NCBI GenBank assembly: GCA_000469685.2
Contig: LS997563.1
Location: forward strand, 473,369-537,368
Direction of reading: 5' to 3'
DNA: 64,000 nucleotides
Source: Haemonchus contortus
Lineage: Eukaryota > Nematoda > Chromadorea > Rhabditida > Trichostrongylidae
The first letter of the stretch is position 1. The number at the start of each line of letters is the position of its first letter. Position numbers and translations under genes: made by a program. Below the pieces are notes generated by a model. That model searched no databases and was not told the DNA's origin. It saw only the letters and a list, made by a program, of their open reading frames with translations. Positions 1 to 10,428 of this stretch are shown here, one piece after another.

Positions 1-170
1 ATGTTATTTCCGTCATGGTAATCTCGTCCAACCTCTATTTTCCCGACTTTTAAGGAGCCATATTTTTTCGAATCCGGCAAATTCTCTCGCTGTCTTCGCT
101 ACCGATGGACTACTCCCAAACTATACTTTCGCTTTTCGAATAAAACTGTAGTACCTCAAAGTAGTCGTGA

Positions 171-215
171 ATTGTGCCTTTGAAGGCACAGTTCACGGTG
201 ATTTTGGGCTAGCCA
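171..215. repeat. Abutting ends of two GTTCACGATAA-family repeats
   Basis: A right-end sequence (CGTGAATTGTGCCTTT) is followed at once by a left-end sequence (GAAGGCACAGTTCACGGTGA). The same two ends bound the larger copies at 5388-6250, 49114-49755 and 57268-57929. Here no full body lies between them, so two truncated copies seem to meet head to tail. The surrounding 300 bases show nothing else I recognise. Confidence 0.5.
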
Positions 216-335
216 GATTATGTCAAAAATGATTTAAGGTGGAAAATAGTGCGATGAAGGCGAAGAAAGTGTTGCGACGTTTCCAAAGTGATAAGGTTCG
301 GAAAAATGCTGAAAAGGGGTTTCAGGAGAAAGAGA

Positions 336-1035
336 CGGTGCTATTTATAATCTGAAGGGCGGCTGCGAAATTCGCTGTGGGACCGCAATAGCGCAACCCG
401 CGCCGCGCTCATGTGCTTAGTTGCAGCTGGCCTAAATTTAAAAGTGAAATGAAAGCCACCAGGATGGGGAATGTACAGAAAAGGGAAGGTGTTGGGTTTC
501 AGCTGCAGGTTATAATAATAGGTAATAATCAGTAAGGTTAGGGCGAGAAACAGGTATTCAAGTTCTGAAAACATCTGCTAGTTTGATGTAGGACTTTCAA
601 AGCAAAAGTCGTGTTGTGGTATAAGCAGTGACAGGCACTCGATGATGACTCCCGTGGTAGCACAACCCACACCCTAGTTGCTTTAGAGGAAGATTCATAA
701 TAAATGAACGCACATGCACAAATGATTTCTCAACTAGGGCGCAATGCCTAAAGTTCCAATTTAATGTGAATAGTTTCTTCGGAGGAGCTCTTATAACAGA
801 CCTGCCTTTGGCTCAATCAGTCGAGTGAAGCGCCTCACCCAACATCTCCCTTTTCTGTACACTCAAAGGAAGGTGTTGGGTGTTGTGCTCTCCTTTCTTT
901 TCATCCATTCCCCATCCTAGTGGCTTTCATTCACTTTTAAATTTAGGCCAGCTGCAACTAAGCACATGTGCGCGGCGCGGGTTACGGTATCCACAGCGAA
1001 TTTCGCAGCCGCGACCCAGTTTATAAATAGCACCG
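336..1035. mobile_element. Foldback/MITE-like element, about 140-bp inverted repeats
   Basis: The left arm (336-475) and right arm (902-1035) are reverse complements over about 135 bases with few mismatches. Both begin CGGTGCTATTTATAA when read from the outside in. The arms enclose about 430 bases of unrelated sequence with no coding signal. No transposase is encoded, so this is a non-autonomous inverted-repeat element. I could not define a target-site duplication. Confidence 0.7.
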
Positions 1036-1360
1036 AATGAGACCAGGAAAATGAAGTAGAAGGGGTGTTCGGACAAGCTGTATAATGGCATTGCGTACGC
1101 GTGGTCCTGACGCGAATAGCTAGTAAGCAGAAATGTACTTCAAGATCCATTCACTCTTAGGCATAAGTTAACGAAAACAATTAGCAGCAAAAATAGCCCA
1201 CCTTTTCATCCTCTCGGGGTGGAAAACTAGATAAAGAGTCGCAGCAGCAAAAAGAAAGAACAGAGAGAAATAGAATAAGAGAAAAACATGACCTCTTCAC
1301 TCGGCGATCAGCTTATTGCGTGCTGAACGTTTGGGTTCTGGCGCGAGTACTGGAATCTGT
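1036..1360. other. No gene recognised
   Basis: AT-rich and purine-rich sequence between two repeats. I see no conserved coding segment, RNA gene or repeat match to other parts of the window. Confidence 0.4.
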
Positions 1361-1562
1361 ATCGCCTAGACCCTCTTCTCAAACATCAATGGTCGATGGG
1401 CGTTACACCCCACCGATACGGTGGTGGGGTTCCTACTATGCCCTAGCTCTTGAGTTTTTGGGCCCAACAGCGTCCTTTCTGTTATCCTTGAGGACCGCTG
1501 GGCAATCCTGAGGGGGGAATTATGAAGCCGTTTTTATCGTGAACTGTGTCCTTAAATTTGAA
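1361..1562 (-). repeat. Partial GTTCACGATAA-family repeat, reverse orientation
   Basis: Read on the minus strand this segment starts with the family terminus (GGACACAGTTCACGATAAA). It then follows the copy at 49114, sharing the AGGACGCTGT region and the AGCTAGGGCATAGTAGGA region before similarity is lost. It is a truncated member of the interspersed family described at 5388-6250. Confidence 0.55.
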
Positions 1563-2520
1563 GAAGCATTGGATGTCGGGTGATCCTTTGAAAGCGGAAA
1601 CTCTGAGAATGTAAGTATTCTACACGCTTCACGCAAGTCTACTTAAGGTTGCTTACACCGGCGCGGGGGTATCTTTCACAAAATCCACCTGAGTAAATGG
1701 TGCACCAGATGTCTGCGGCAACTGGAGAGCCATGGTAGGTGTTGCCCACATAATCTTATTTCTCTATTCTCGGATAGCCTGCCATTGTTCTTGTCATGTG
1801 TATCCGAGCAAAGTCGAATGCAGACCTTGAGCCGTTTATTTCCTCGTTGTTGCAATTTGATTCATCTCTTCAAACTGTACAAGGTGGTGATTCAGAAATT
1901 GGAAAATCCTGACATTGCCTGATTTTATGGCATACTGTCAAGGTTGGAGATGCTATCTAAGCCTGAGAAGGTAGCTTTGACATTGATAGACGATCCCTGA
2001 GGAGCCAAAAGGCTCGATTTCGCGTTGAATCAGACAGAAGCCCAGTGAGCCTCTTAACTGCCTCGTCGCGTCGAATAGCTGAGATCATGCATACCAGCTT
2101 CGAGGTGGGATGCTTGCAATAAGGGCACGTTTCATGATAGTTTTGGTAGCTCGTTTTGGACGAATATTGGGATTGGTGCTCCAGAATGAAGCAAGAGAGC
2201 GAAATACGCGCGGCCTATTTGGAGAAGTATAAGGCTTCAAAAAAAGTAATATTATAGCTCGAGCGAGAATGTGGAGAAAAAAATTGGATAGAAGTGGTAG
2301 TGAAAGACATGTCCAAATGCGTGTGCTATTGCCTACAGCTGGCTTCATTAAGCTGACTGCCTGCGGCGCGTGGCTGCTTTCGCAATCGGCCGGCGGACTA
2401 TGAAAGCAACCTGTGGGTTCCGGTGCGAATTACGCAATCTTTACAGCCTCTATAACTCTCTAAATGTGAGAACTCTTCATTTTAAACATTTAGCGATTGA
2501 AATGGTTCCTACTATTCCCT
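1563..2520. other. No confident gene
   Basis: Mostly featureless. About 1870-2000 on the plus strand reads, with one interrupting stop, as a peptide containing FYGILSRLEMLSKPEKVAL, which has the look of a decayed coding fragment. I cannot name its family and it has no start or splice context. No RNA gene or repeat boundary was found. Confidence 0.3.
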
Positions 2521-2521
2521 T

Positions 2522-3075
2522 CTAGGATTACCCAGTGGTACCCAAGGGTAACAGAAAGGACGCTAACGCTACGAAAAACTTGATATTAATGCGCATTACA
2601 AGGATGTGTCGAAGTTCACGCCCGACGACCGATGGTATGTCAGACCATGCAGATTGCGGAATTCGCACCAGTATGCAGTCAGCTGATCGCCAAATTTTTA
2701 CTCTTACTCTGTTATTCTTGTTGCTGCTGCGGTCATTTCTCTAGTTTTTTTATGAGAAAGGTGAGTTGTTTTCGCTGTTGATCGTGTATTTGTTACCTTA
2801 TGCTAGTAATTTCGAATATATTGAGCGAATGTATGTGTTAAGAAGCGTTTGCCTACTGTAGTCAGCTATACGCAATGAAATACATATTATAGCTCGTCCA
2901 AATATCCCTTCTACACCATTTCTTTGACCCATTCTCGTCCAGCTCCGCTATTAACGACTCTTTATCTGTTTGGAAACACCGATTTTCATGCATTCTTCGC
3001 CTCCATCGCACTATTCTCCACCTTCTCTTTCGTTTTTCGTCATTACCTGGGTGAACCGAAATTAGTGTGGATTGC
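2522..3075 (+). repeat. Interspersed GTTCACGATAA-family repeat (diverged copy)
   Basis: This segment aligns along its length with the copies at 5388, 49114 and 57268. Shared landmarks in order are CCCAGTGG...AAGGGT, the CAGCTGATCGCC block, the CTCGTCCA...CCCATTCTCGTCCAGC block, a GGAAACACCGAT block and a CGTCATTACCTGGGT block near the right end. The terminal repeats are eroded. It encodes no recognisable protein. Confidence 0.6.
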
Positions 3076-3184
3076 GCCTTCATTACATCATCTAAGCCGG
3101 TTTTGGGGCCCATGTTACGCTCTAACTACAGGGTGGACCAAAATTGTGAGTACAGCGCGCGCAGACGCTCTTACCTTTTTTCTA

Positions 3185-4738
3185 ACAAGGGAAGGATCCC
3201 AAGTCGAAGTGGCCATTTGAAATGGGACCTATACTGCTAGGCTTATTTTTTGATGCTGATTTCAAATCTGCATTCAAAATCTACCAAACGATCCTCTGAA
3301 CGAAGTTATGGAGGTGGCCTCCGGAGAGCGCTCAACAGGGGAAAGCACAAAAGCCGTGGTTGCCGGCAGCCTATCAGGGAGAACGTCCGTTGCGCGTGTC
3401 CGTCGAAAGTAGGTCACCCGCCCACTTCGCGCGCGGCGCACCCCTCGGTGGTCTCAAGACGACACTACAGTACCACCAAGTGTCGGTGGAGCGAATGATT
3501 TGCATTTGTCCGTGTTATCTTCTCCTTGGCTCACTGTCGTGGACCGAGACCAATTGGTATGCCCCGCTGACAACTGCGACGCTTGTCAAAGATCGCGGGC
3601 TGACCGCCGCATGCGATGGCTGCTGCGTGACCTAGTTTCTTCGGACACGCGCAACGAAGCGCACCCGCCTATCAGTGACGGCTTGGAGTGGAGGTAAGCG
3701 TGACGCTTCATAGGCACGTGATCAAGGATCGGGTTTGATGGGCGGCGGCGTTTTTGCATCTTGCAGGTCTTTTTCCTCCAGGGTGTAAAAATCTTTCTAT
3801 GTTAATTGTACCGCCTTCAGCGACTTCTAACTATTATAAGCGAATGCGATAATGTAGCACGAAGTGTTTAAAACAAAAGTCTTTCACAATTAGCGCAACG
3901 AATGAAAAAATCCTTTTCTGAAAGCGCTTTCAATCTGGATTTGTTTGTTATCTCGCTCAAACCAATGTGCTGGGATGGAGTACCTGCACCTGCTCTCTGG
4001 ACACTTACACATTACCGAACATCAACGACCCTCTAGACGTGCTTGCTGTTTCTCTTCATCATCCGGTTCTCACAGTGGATCGGCCTCCTCGTTCTCAATC
4101 ACGCAGTCTTCTTCGCACTCAAAATGGAGATCACCGTGAACGGGATTCCGCAATATAGAGGAGAAACTATCTATCAACTTGTGCTCCTTCCTTGTAAGGA
4201 CATCACAGGATCCGAAATACTCGTTGTTCTTAAGTGTTACATCCATCCTTATATACCGTACTTTGCCGCGTTCGCCACATGGTAACCCTTACCTTTATTT
4301 AAAACTGACCACAACTCCCCACCTTCTTCAAAAACTAATCCATAACAATGGAAGACGGTTTAAGCGGGAACTGACTCGCCTTCAGCCAATAAAAAGTCGC
4401 TGAAGGCGGTAAAATTAACATAGAAAGATTTTCACAACCAGGAGACAAAAGTCCTGCAAGATGCAAAAACGCCGCCGCCCACCAAACCCGATCCCAGGTC
4501 CCGTGCTTGTGAAGCGTCACGCTTACCTTCACTCCAAGCCGCCACTGCTAGGGTGCCGGCGGCCATGGCTTTTGTGCTTTTCCCTGTTGAGCGCTTTCCG
4601 TAGACCTCCTCCATAACTTCGTTCAGAGAATCGTTTGGCAGATTTTGAATGCAGATCTGAAATCAGCATCAAAAAATACGTCTAGTAGTATAGGTCTCAT
4701 TTCAAATGGCCACTTCGACTTGGGATCCTTCCCTTGTA
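3185..4738. mobile_element. Long inverted-repeat DNA element
   Basis: The outer arms 3185-3370 and 4555-4738 are reverse complements, both starting ACAAGGGAAGGATCCCAAGTCG from the outside. A second pair, 3715-3830 and 4385-4520, is also inverted and shares the GGCGGCGTTTTTGCATCTTGCAGG segment in pieces. The unpaired centre (about 3850-4370) has no recognisable gene. The left arm carries about 345 extra bases (3371-3715), probably an internal insertion. The structure is that of a foldback element without a transposase. Confidence 0.65.
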
Positions 4739-5387
4739 AGCTTATTTCATTCGGCTTCTTCCATTTCACAAGGTAGATTACATTATTTCCATCCTAGTGA
4801 TACCGAACTTTTGACAGATTTTACAAACAAGCAAGCATCACAACAACGTGAATCAATCATCGTTTTGCATTTACAAGCACTTTTGGCACGGAACATCTAA
4901 AGGCGAATTAATGTAACGAGGCAGGTGGTACATTCAACCATGAGACACTTCAGAAAGTTGGGAACAATTGCAGATAGGAGAAGTAAATCTAAGAGGCCTA
5001 TGGTTATATTCAGGGGGGGGGGTTAAGGAAGCAGGGCGAAGGTCTGCGTAGCAGCGAAGTTGACTTTGAGTCCCAAAATGGCCGAATGAATGGATATCTC
5101 ATGAAGTTCTCTGCGCAAAATCGTGAAGCATCATCTGCACAACAAGGCCCTTACATGATCGGACAGACCCACGAAAGCTGCCTTCCGTATTCGAGAAACT
5201 CGTCGTATCGATTTCCTGTTCACCCGAAAAGATGTTCGCTAGTAAAGATGTGCTCAATAAGCAGGGCGACAAGATTTATTCGAAGCTGAACGAAGTGAAA
5301 GTGATACAGAGCTAGGTTCACTGAATTTCTGCGATGACCTCTGCGAGGATCACTGCCGAGGCTGAAACATCGATTATTTTTGTAAAT
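4739..5387. other. No gene recognised
   Basis: Unassigned sequence with a short G run at about 5016-5025. I found no conserved coding segment or repeat copy. Confidence 0.4.
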
Positions 5388-6250
5388 TTAAGGCACGGTT
5401 CACGATAAAAATGGTCAGAGTTCTTCCCCTAGGAATACTCAGTGGCCCCTACGGGTGGTATAAGGGTCCTCTCGCTCCCGAAATCTCGACGGTCAGGGCA
5501 TGGTGGAATCCCTTTGCTGTCTTGATTCGCTTTCCCGCCTCTCGATCGATGTCACGTCAGTCGTCAGTGTCGAGGCAGTACAGAATGCGAATACTCGTTT
5601 TAGGGCCCACACACAAACAGCTGATCGCCGAGTGATATGGCGATGCTTTTCTCCCATCCCTTCTTCCTCTGTTATTCTCTTTGCTGCCTCGATCCCCTTC
5701 TCAATTTCCTACCCCAAAAGGCTGAAAAAAGGGGGACGGTACATTCGTTCGATTCGACCTGCGCGCGGCAAAATGCGCGACGAAATTCGTGGCCGTTCAT
5801 CCGATTCTGGCGCCTGTTATTGGGGCACAAACTTGAAGTTAAATGGATTAGTATGGTCTATTGATCCTGCCAATCTATTCTGCTTCAACTTTGGGTCCCA
5901 ACACTAGGCGCCAAAGTTCTCAGAATTGCTATGAATTTTGCCGCGCAATTTGCCGCTCGCAGCTCGAATTGCACGAATGTAAACACACCCCTGGAAAAGG
6001 TGAGATATTTTTGCTGTAGCTGTGGTACGGAATGACGCGCTGCTCGTAGCTCGTCCAAACGCCCCACTCTTCATTCTTTTGACCTCATTCTCGTCCAGCC
6101 CCCTTTTTAACGATTTTTCGAAGCCTTATTTCACTTCGGAAACACCGATCCGCGCAGTTCCTTCGTCTCCATCGCACTATTTTTCATCTTATCGTCCATT
6201 TTTCGTCATAATCTGGGTTACACAAAATAATCGTGTACTGTGCCTTTAAG
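5388..6250 (+). mobile_element. GTTCACGATAA-family MITE-like element with a nested hairpin
   Basis: The left end reads TTAAGGCACGGTTCACGATAA and the right end AATAATCGTGTACTGTGCCTTTAA, so the termini are imperfect inverted repeats of about 20 bases. The body is shared with 49114-49755 and 57268-57929, which are about 640-660 bp. This copy is longer because a hairpin element (5731-5992) sits inside it. No transposase is present, so it is non-autonomous. TTAA lies at both ends and could be either target sequence or part of the terminus. Confidence 0.6.
5731..5992. mobile_element. GC-rich hairpin MITE, copy 1
   Basis: Left arm GGGGGACGGTACATTCG and the following CTGCGCGCGGC block are inverted at the right arm, which ends CGCACGAATGT-like sequence before CACCCCTGG. 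Copies with the same plan lie at 60712-60980 and 62995-63257. The whole unit can fold into one long hairpin and has no coding potential. Confidence 0.65.
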
Positions 6251-6279
6251 GAGTGAAGGTCTATTTGGGGACTTGCTCG

Positions 6280-6713
6280 ATCTCGACGTGCGCACTATGA
6301 CACTTTGGCGATTCAAACCGTACACATTCTCAAGATTTCATACAAGGAAATCCCTGACTCGACAACCTTTGATCGGTGACCACTTAGGAGCCTTGATCTA
6401 AATCCCATGGAAGTCTCAGTGTGGTCAACCTTGGAGCATGCATTGGCCCAAACAAGAACTGAAATAATCTCGAAGATGCCTAGCAAAAAGTCAGGATCAA
6501 TTCGTTGATTTCAGCTGGGTGCCACCGTCGACGCCGTCTATCATCGTCTCTGGGGTTGAGTGAAAATAAAAAGGCACAGATCCCAGTTTCAATGTACTAT
6601 TTTAGTAGATAAATGATAAACACTTTCCTGAAATTGGTTTGCGTTATTAGCTTTCTATTCGTTTTCGGGAATGTGATGTCTGTGTAAACATTATTTTGGC
6701 CCACCCTGCAGAC
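6280..6713 (+). pseudogene. Tc-type (Tc1/mariner) transposase C-terminal relic with terminus
   Basis: Translation from about 6388 gives SLDLNPMEVSVWSTLEHAL, a decayed form of the SPDLNPMDxxxW block that carries the last catalytic acidic region of Tc1/mariner transposases. It is followed by a lysine/arginine-rich stretch, an in-frame stop, and ATVDAVYHRLWG, which matches the end of Tc-type transposases. About 150 bases further on is TTGGCCCACCCTGCAG, a plausible element end. The reading frame is interrupted and the N-terminal DNA-binding and catalytic parts are not seen nearby, so this is a dead fragment. A similar terminus in reverse (CAGGGTGGACCAAAATT) lies at about 3129. Confidence 0.65.
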
Positions 6714-6825
6714 AGTTTTTTGATCTGTGCTATTCTCGGGGCTCACTGGTTTGTTCTTGAGATAAAACTAGAAACCATTTCTATCGTGATACCTTTTTCT
6801 ATCCGATCATCCCAAGCTGCATAGG

Positions 6826-7252
6826 TGATGATTGGATGCCTTCAGAGCTTAACGACGTGCGTTGAGCCGACGACCAACCGCATTGGTGACCACACACTGA
6901 AAACACTGGACACCGATCAAAACCGCTCACTCGGCTTTAAACGCAACCTGTACTTCGTTGTCAACACGTCGACAACAACGTCGTTGATCGGCTGCTTTCA
7001 GACCTCAACGACTCATCGGACCGTCCGTCCGTCCGTCCATCCTACGCGTGCGTGCTGCAACGGGCGGCGCCCGACCGTTGTTGACAACACTAGATCACGT
7101 GTCAGCGCTGTCAACACTACTCTAGCGATCGCCGTCGCAGCACGCATGCGTCGGAAGGACGGACGGACGGACGGACGGTCGTCGAAGCCTGAAAGCGGCC
7201 ATCGGTCGGTCGCCGGTTGAAACGTAGTTGAACTCTGAAAGCACCCATAACA
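6826..7252. mobile_element. Hairpin MITE with CCGTCCGTCC arms, copy 1
   Basis: Inner arms are GACCGTCCGTCCGTCCGTCC (about 7019) and GGACGGACGGACGGACGG (about 7159), followed by inverted CGCGTGCGTGCTGC/GCAGCACGCATGCG blocks. Outer arms near 6826-6862 and 7216-7252 (TGCTTTCAGAG.. type) are also inverted. A related copy is at 48551-48845. No protein is encoded; long ORFs here are by-products of the symmetry. Confidence 0.65.
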
Positions 7253-7887
7253 GGTAAGGGTTCTCGTTGTTGTGCGTAAATACGAGCGCATCGCACTACG
7301 ATGAAATGATCACCTTTTAACTTCAGGAAGTTATTGAGACCGCAATTGCTTCGAAAGTTTGAACTCACTTGAGCTCGAAAACACTGAGGTGTAGAATTTG
7401 ATGTAATGAGTATCCATAGTAATAGTTGTAACATTGCCACAATGAAACTTTATTCAATTCACTGGCCGCGCCACGCGCTGGTTATGTGATTTGTACTTTG
7501 CAGCGGAGAATGTGGGAGATCAGCTAATGATGTTCAAATGGCGAATAAGAACGGAAACATATTTGATTGTATAAAGGTGTTACATATCAGTTAAGTCGTT
7601 GGTTTGGAACAAAAATAATCGTGGTTGATTCACCGAAGTGCGTTGTGCATTCGGTTGTACAACAGTGACGGTGCTTACCTGTAATCGCGTAAGAGGAAAC
7701 CCCTAGACATCAACTGCTGCTTGGGATCGTCGGGTAAGAGTTGAATGACTCGCATTATATGACTGCTTGCGACACGCGAACCTTGACAGAATCTCTCTTT
7801 TTGTTACAGTGAGCCATATTTCTACCAATTTTAGGATGAGGCTTTCTATATTTCCAACATACTATCTTGCACGGGCATTCTGCAGGG

Positions 7888-8163
7888 CGAAGATGGTGTA
7901 GTGGCAAGTGGCGCTCTATCACACACCCGTGGTCACAGGTTCGAATCCGGGAACTATATCAGCCCAAGCCAACCAAACCTTCCATCCCTCCGGATTGGTT
8001 GATTGGTACCAGACTCGCCTAACCGCTGAAAAGCTCCTACATGTACATCGGCTAGCCTCATTGACCACACATGTATTCACCACTCCATTACGATTCTGAA
8101 TTGAAGTCGAATGCGAGGGCGCATCCCTCAAACGGGATTGATTAACACTCAAAGACTTGATCA
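7888..8163 (+). mobile_element. tRNA-derived SINE of strongylid nematode type
   Basis: The head carries an RNA polymerase III A box (TGGTGTAGTGG at 7893) and an exact B box (GGTTCGAATCC at 7938-7948), with about 45 bases between them, as in a tRNA. The 3' part does not fold as a tRNA acceptor. It continues into a SINE body with CCATCCCTCCGGATTGG, TTGGTACCAGACT, CATCGGCTAGCC and CAAACGGGATTGATTAAC blocks. From family knowledge, this head-plus-body layout is common in hookworm and related genomes. Transcription would be by polymerase III and mobility would depend on a partner LINE; the RTE relic at 36.7-38.3 kb is one candidate type. Confidence 0.75.
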
Positions 8164-10428
8164 TTTACCTTGTTCAACTGAGTTCGATGGTGTGCACAAT
8201 TTCAACAAGGCTCAGCTTCGAATCGACTCATAGGAAACCGACGCGTAGTTTTAGAAGAACTTGGATGGATCTGGATTTGTGGGTCTGCTTATTCGGAACC
8301 GACTCTTGCGAAGTCGACGTCGCACTGCTGCTCCAGTGGCTTTCACATGGATTAATTGTAAGTAAAAGAGGTCACAAAGCAATCTCTGAATCCTTTCCAT
8401 TGTGAAAGCCATTTTCACGTTAGAATAATTCTGATTCGTTATTAGCGAGTAGACCGATTGGCGAACTTCAGCATAAATTTACTTTCGGGAAATTCGGCTG
8501 ACGAAATTCGAACTGCAACCATCCAGTTTTGCATCGCCATTTTTCAGTTTTTGCAAATTAATCTTAGTGCCTTAGCCTTGTGGATTTCGACTCCTAAACT
8601 TTGGTACGTCTTTTTGGGGGTCCCAATGGTATCGCCTTCATATATCACTAGTAGAACATGCACACTCATCGTAAGCTTCAAAATGAATCGTTTTTTAGCA
8701 CTCCAAGATACCTTTTTCTAGGAAGGAAAAGGCTGCGAGGGAAGAAGTGAAACTTTCCATTTTGTGTATTTATTTTAATGAGTAGCATGAGAAACTCGTC
8801 TACGACCTCATAAAGTTTTAGCTTCGCATCGTTTTTACAAAGTGTTTTGATTGCGATTTTCTTCGATTTGCCTACCTTGAAAAAAATGGATGGCTAGTTC
8901 GCTTCGGGAAGCATATCCGATGGAAGAAGTTCGCTAGTCTTTGCATGTACGCTGTAGTTTCTTCAACTTTACCTCAATAGCGTAAAAAAAAGAAAAAGTT
9001 CGTTTTTTGTTTGGTACCTATCGACGTTTCATTCCACATAATACGCAATCCACTCACAATGGCTATAGTCGAGAACAACAGTCAATTAGTGTCGAAAAGA
9101 AGCCGAGGTTGTCTGACAGCTGACAGCACAATTTACAAAATTAGATAGTTATTGAGCAAAACCAAAGGGCTACCGCGTGAAATACGCTCATTTACTTGTT
9201 TTAGTTGAGATGGAGGCGCAGTAGCAAGAAAATATTGTGTTTGGCACTTTTCCGATTCAACTCTTTCAAATAAAAAATTCTACTATGTTGTTGTGAATTC
9301 ATATTTTCGGTTTCGACCGCATAAGGTATTGCTTTGTCTTTATTGCTTTGTCGTAGGCTAGTTGTCGATAGGATCTATTGACGTATGTGTTTTATCCAAC
9401 GATCGTCTCCACCGCCTGAAATGACATTTCTGTTCACATTGTACTTTCTCATTGTTAGTTGACGGCCCAAATTAGCAAGACCAAGTGGATATAAGGTCTC
9501 TCAGAAAAGGCACACATGTTTATGGAATTCCTACCACGTTTCTGTAGAAGTTATCCAAGATGCAGCTTCATAAAGATAGCTAAATTCGTGAAAATACAAA
9601 TTGGGGTTCTCTGCATCGTTCGGGAAAGGGGTGGGGGGGGAGGGGGGTGGGGGGGGGGGGGTAGTAGAGTACGTACCAATTTGTTATATTTTTGAACTTC
9701 ATCGAAATTCTGTTCAGCCTTGTTGAAACTGTTTCTCTACCGAGCCGAAGGGTCCTTCTTACCTTAGGTTCTTAATGACGGAACGAAATAGGAGCGGATC
9801 AAGTTGTATTGTTAATTTGTCTTTCTAATGATTTACTTTCTAGCTGAATACATGGCGCATCTCGAACCGCTTTTCATTCAAAAGCTGAGGTGTGCCCGTT
9901 TGAGAGTCTTCAACAGTCTCAACACTACTGAGCGAAATATTTTCTGCTAAACTTTGCTCAAGGGTTTGGCTGGTACTTGACTTGAGATGTGGCTCAATTT
10001 TTTGCGCTTCTGGGCGAGTATCATGGGAAGGGAAAGGGCTCTCTGAGTTTAAGGATCAAAACCGCTGATAAGGTAGTGAACGAAAAAAACGTGTGATATA
10101 CATCACCCCGGTTCGCACGTTCTTTCACACTGATGTTTCCAGTTGAGTAAGTGGAATTCTTACGACCTTTTTAGTTGAGACCATCGCCCATCCCTGGAGA
10201 TCAATTGCAAGTAAAATGGGTTCTACGTACCCTTTGCAATCGTTTAGTGGCCGGTGAAAGTGTTCAGTGATACTGGTTGATAGTTTATTAATTTGTAGTG
10301 TAAATCGAAACTATGGTTCAATGAGTTTGGTCATGTTACACTTTCGCTGTGTTAAAGACCTTCTTTCTCCCGTTCATTCATGAATCTAACACTTCCTCGG
10401 CGCTTATACCGTTAATTATTTAGTTTGG
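8164..10428. other. Intergenic, no gene recognised; poly-G tract
   Basis: Over 2 kb without a coding segment, RNA gene or repeat match I can support. The one marked feature is a run of G tracts at 9626-9662 (blocks of 4, 9, 6 and 13 G separated by one or two bases). Some of this may be the upstream region of the transporter gene that follows. Confidence 0.4.

Noticed and set aside
6825..7440. Arg/Thr-rich ORFs on both strands
   Set aside because: They follow from the inverted CCGTCC/GGACGG arms of a hairpin MITE.
7888..7965. A functional tRNA gene
   Set aside because: The A and B boxes are good, but the 5' and 3' ends do not pair as an acceptor stem and the sequence runs on into a SINE body.
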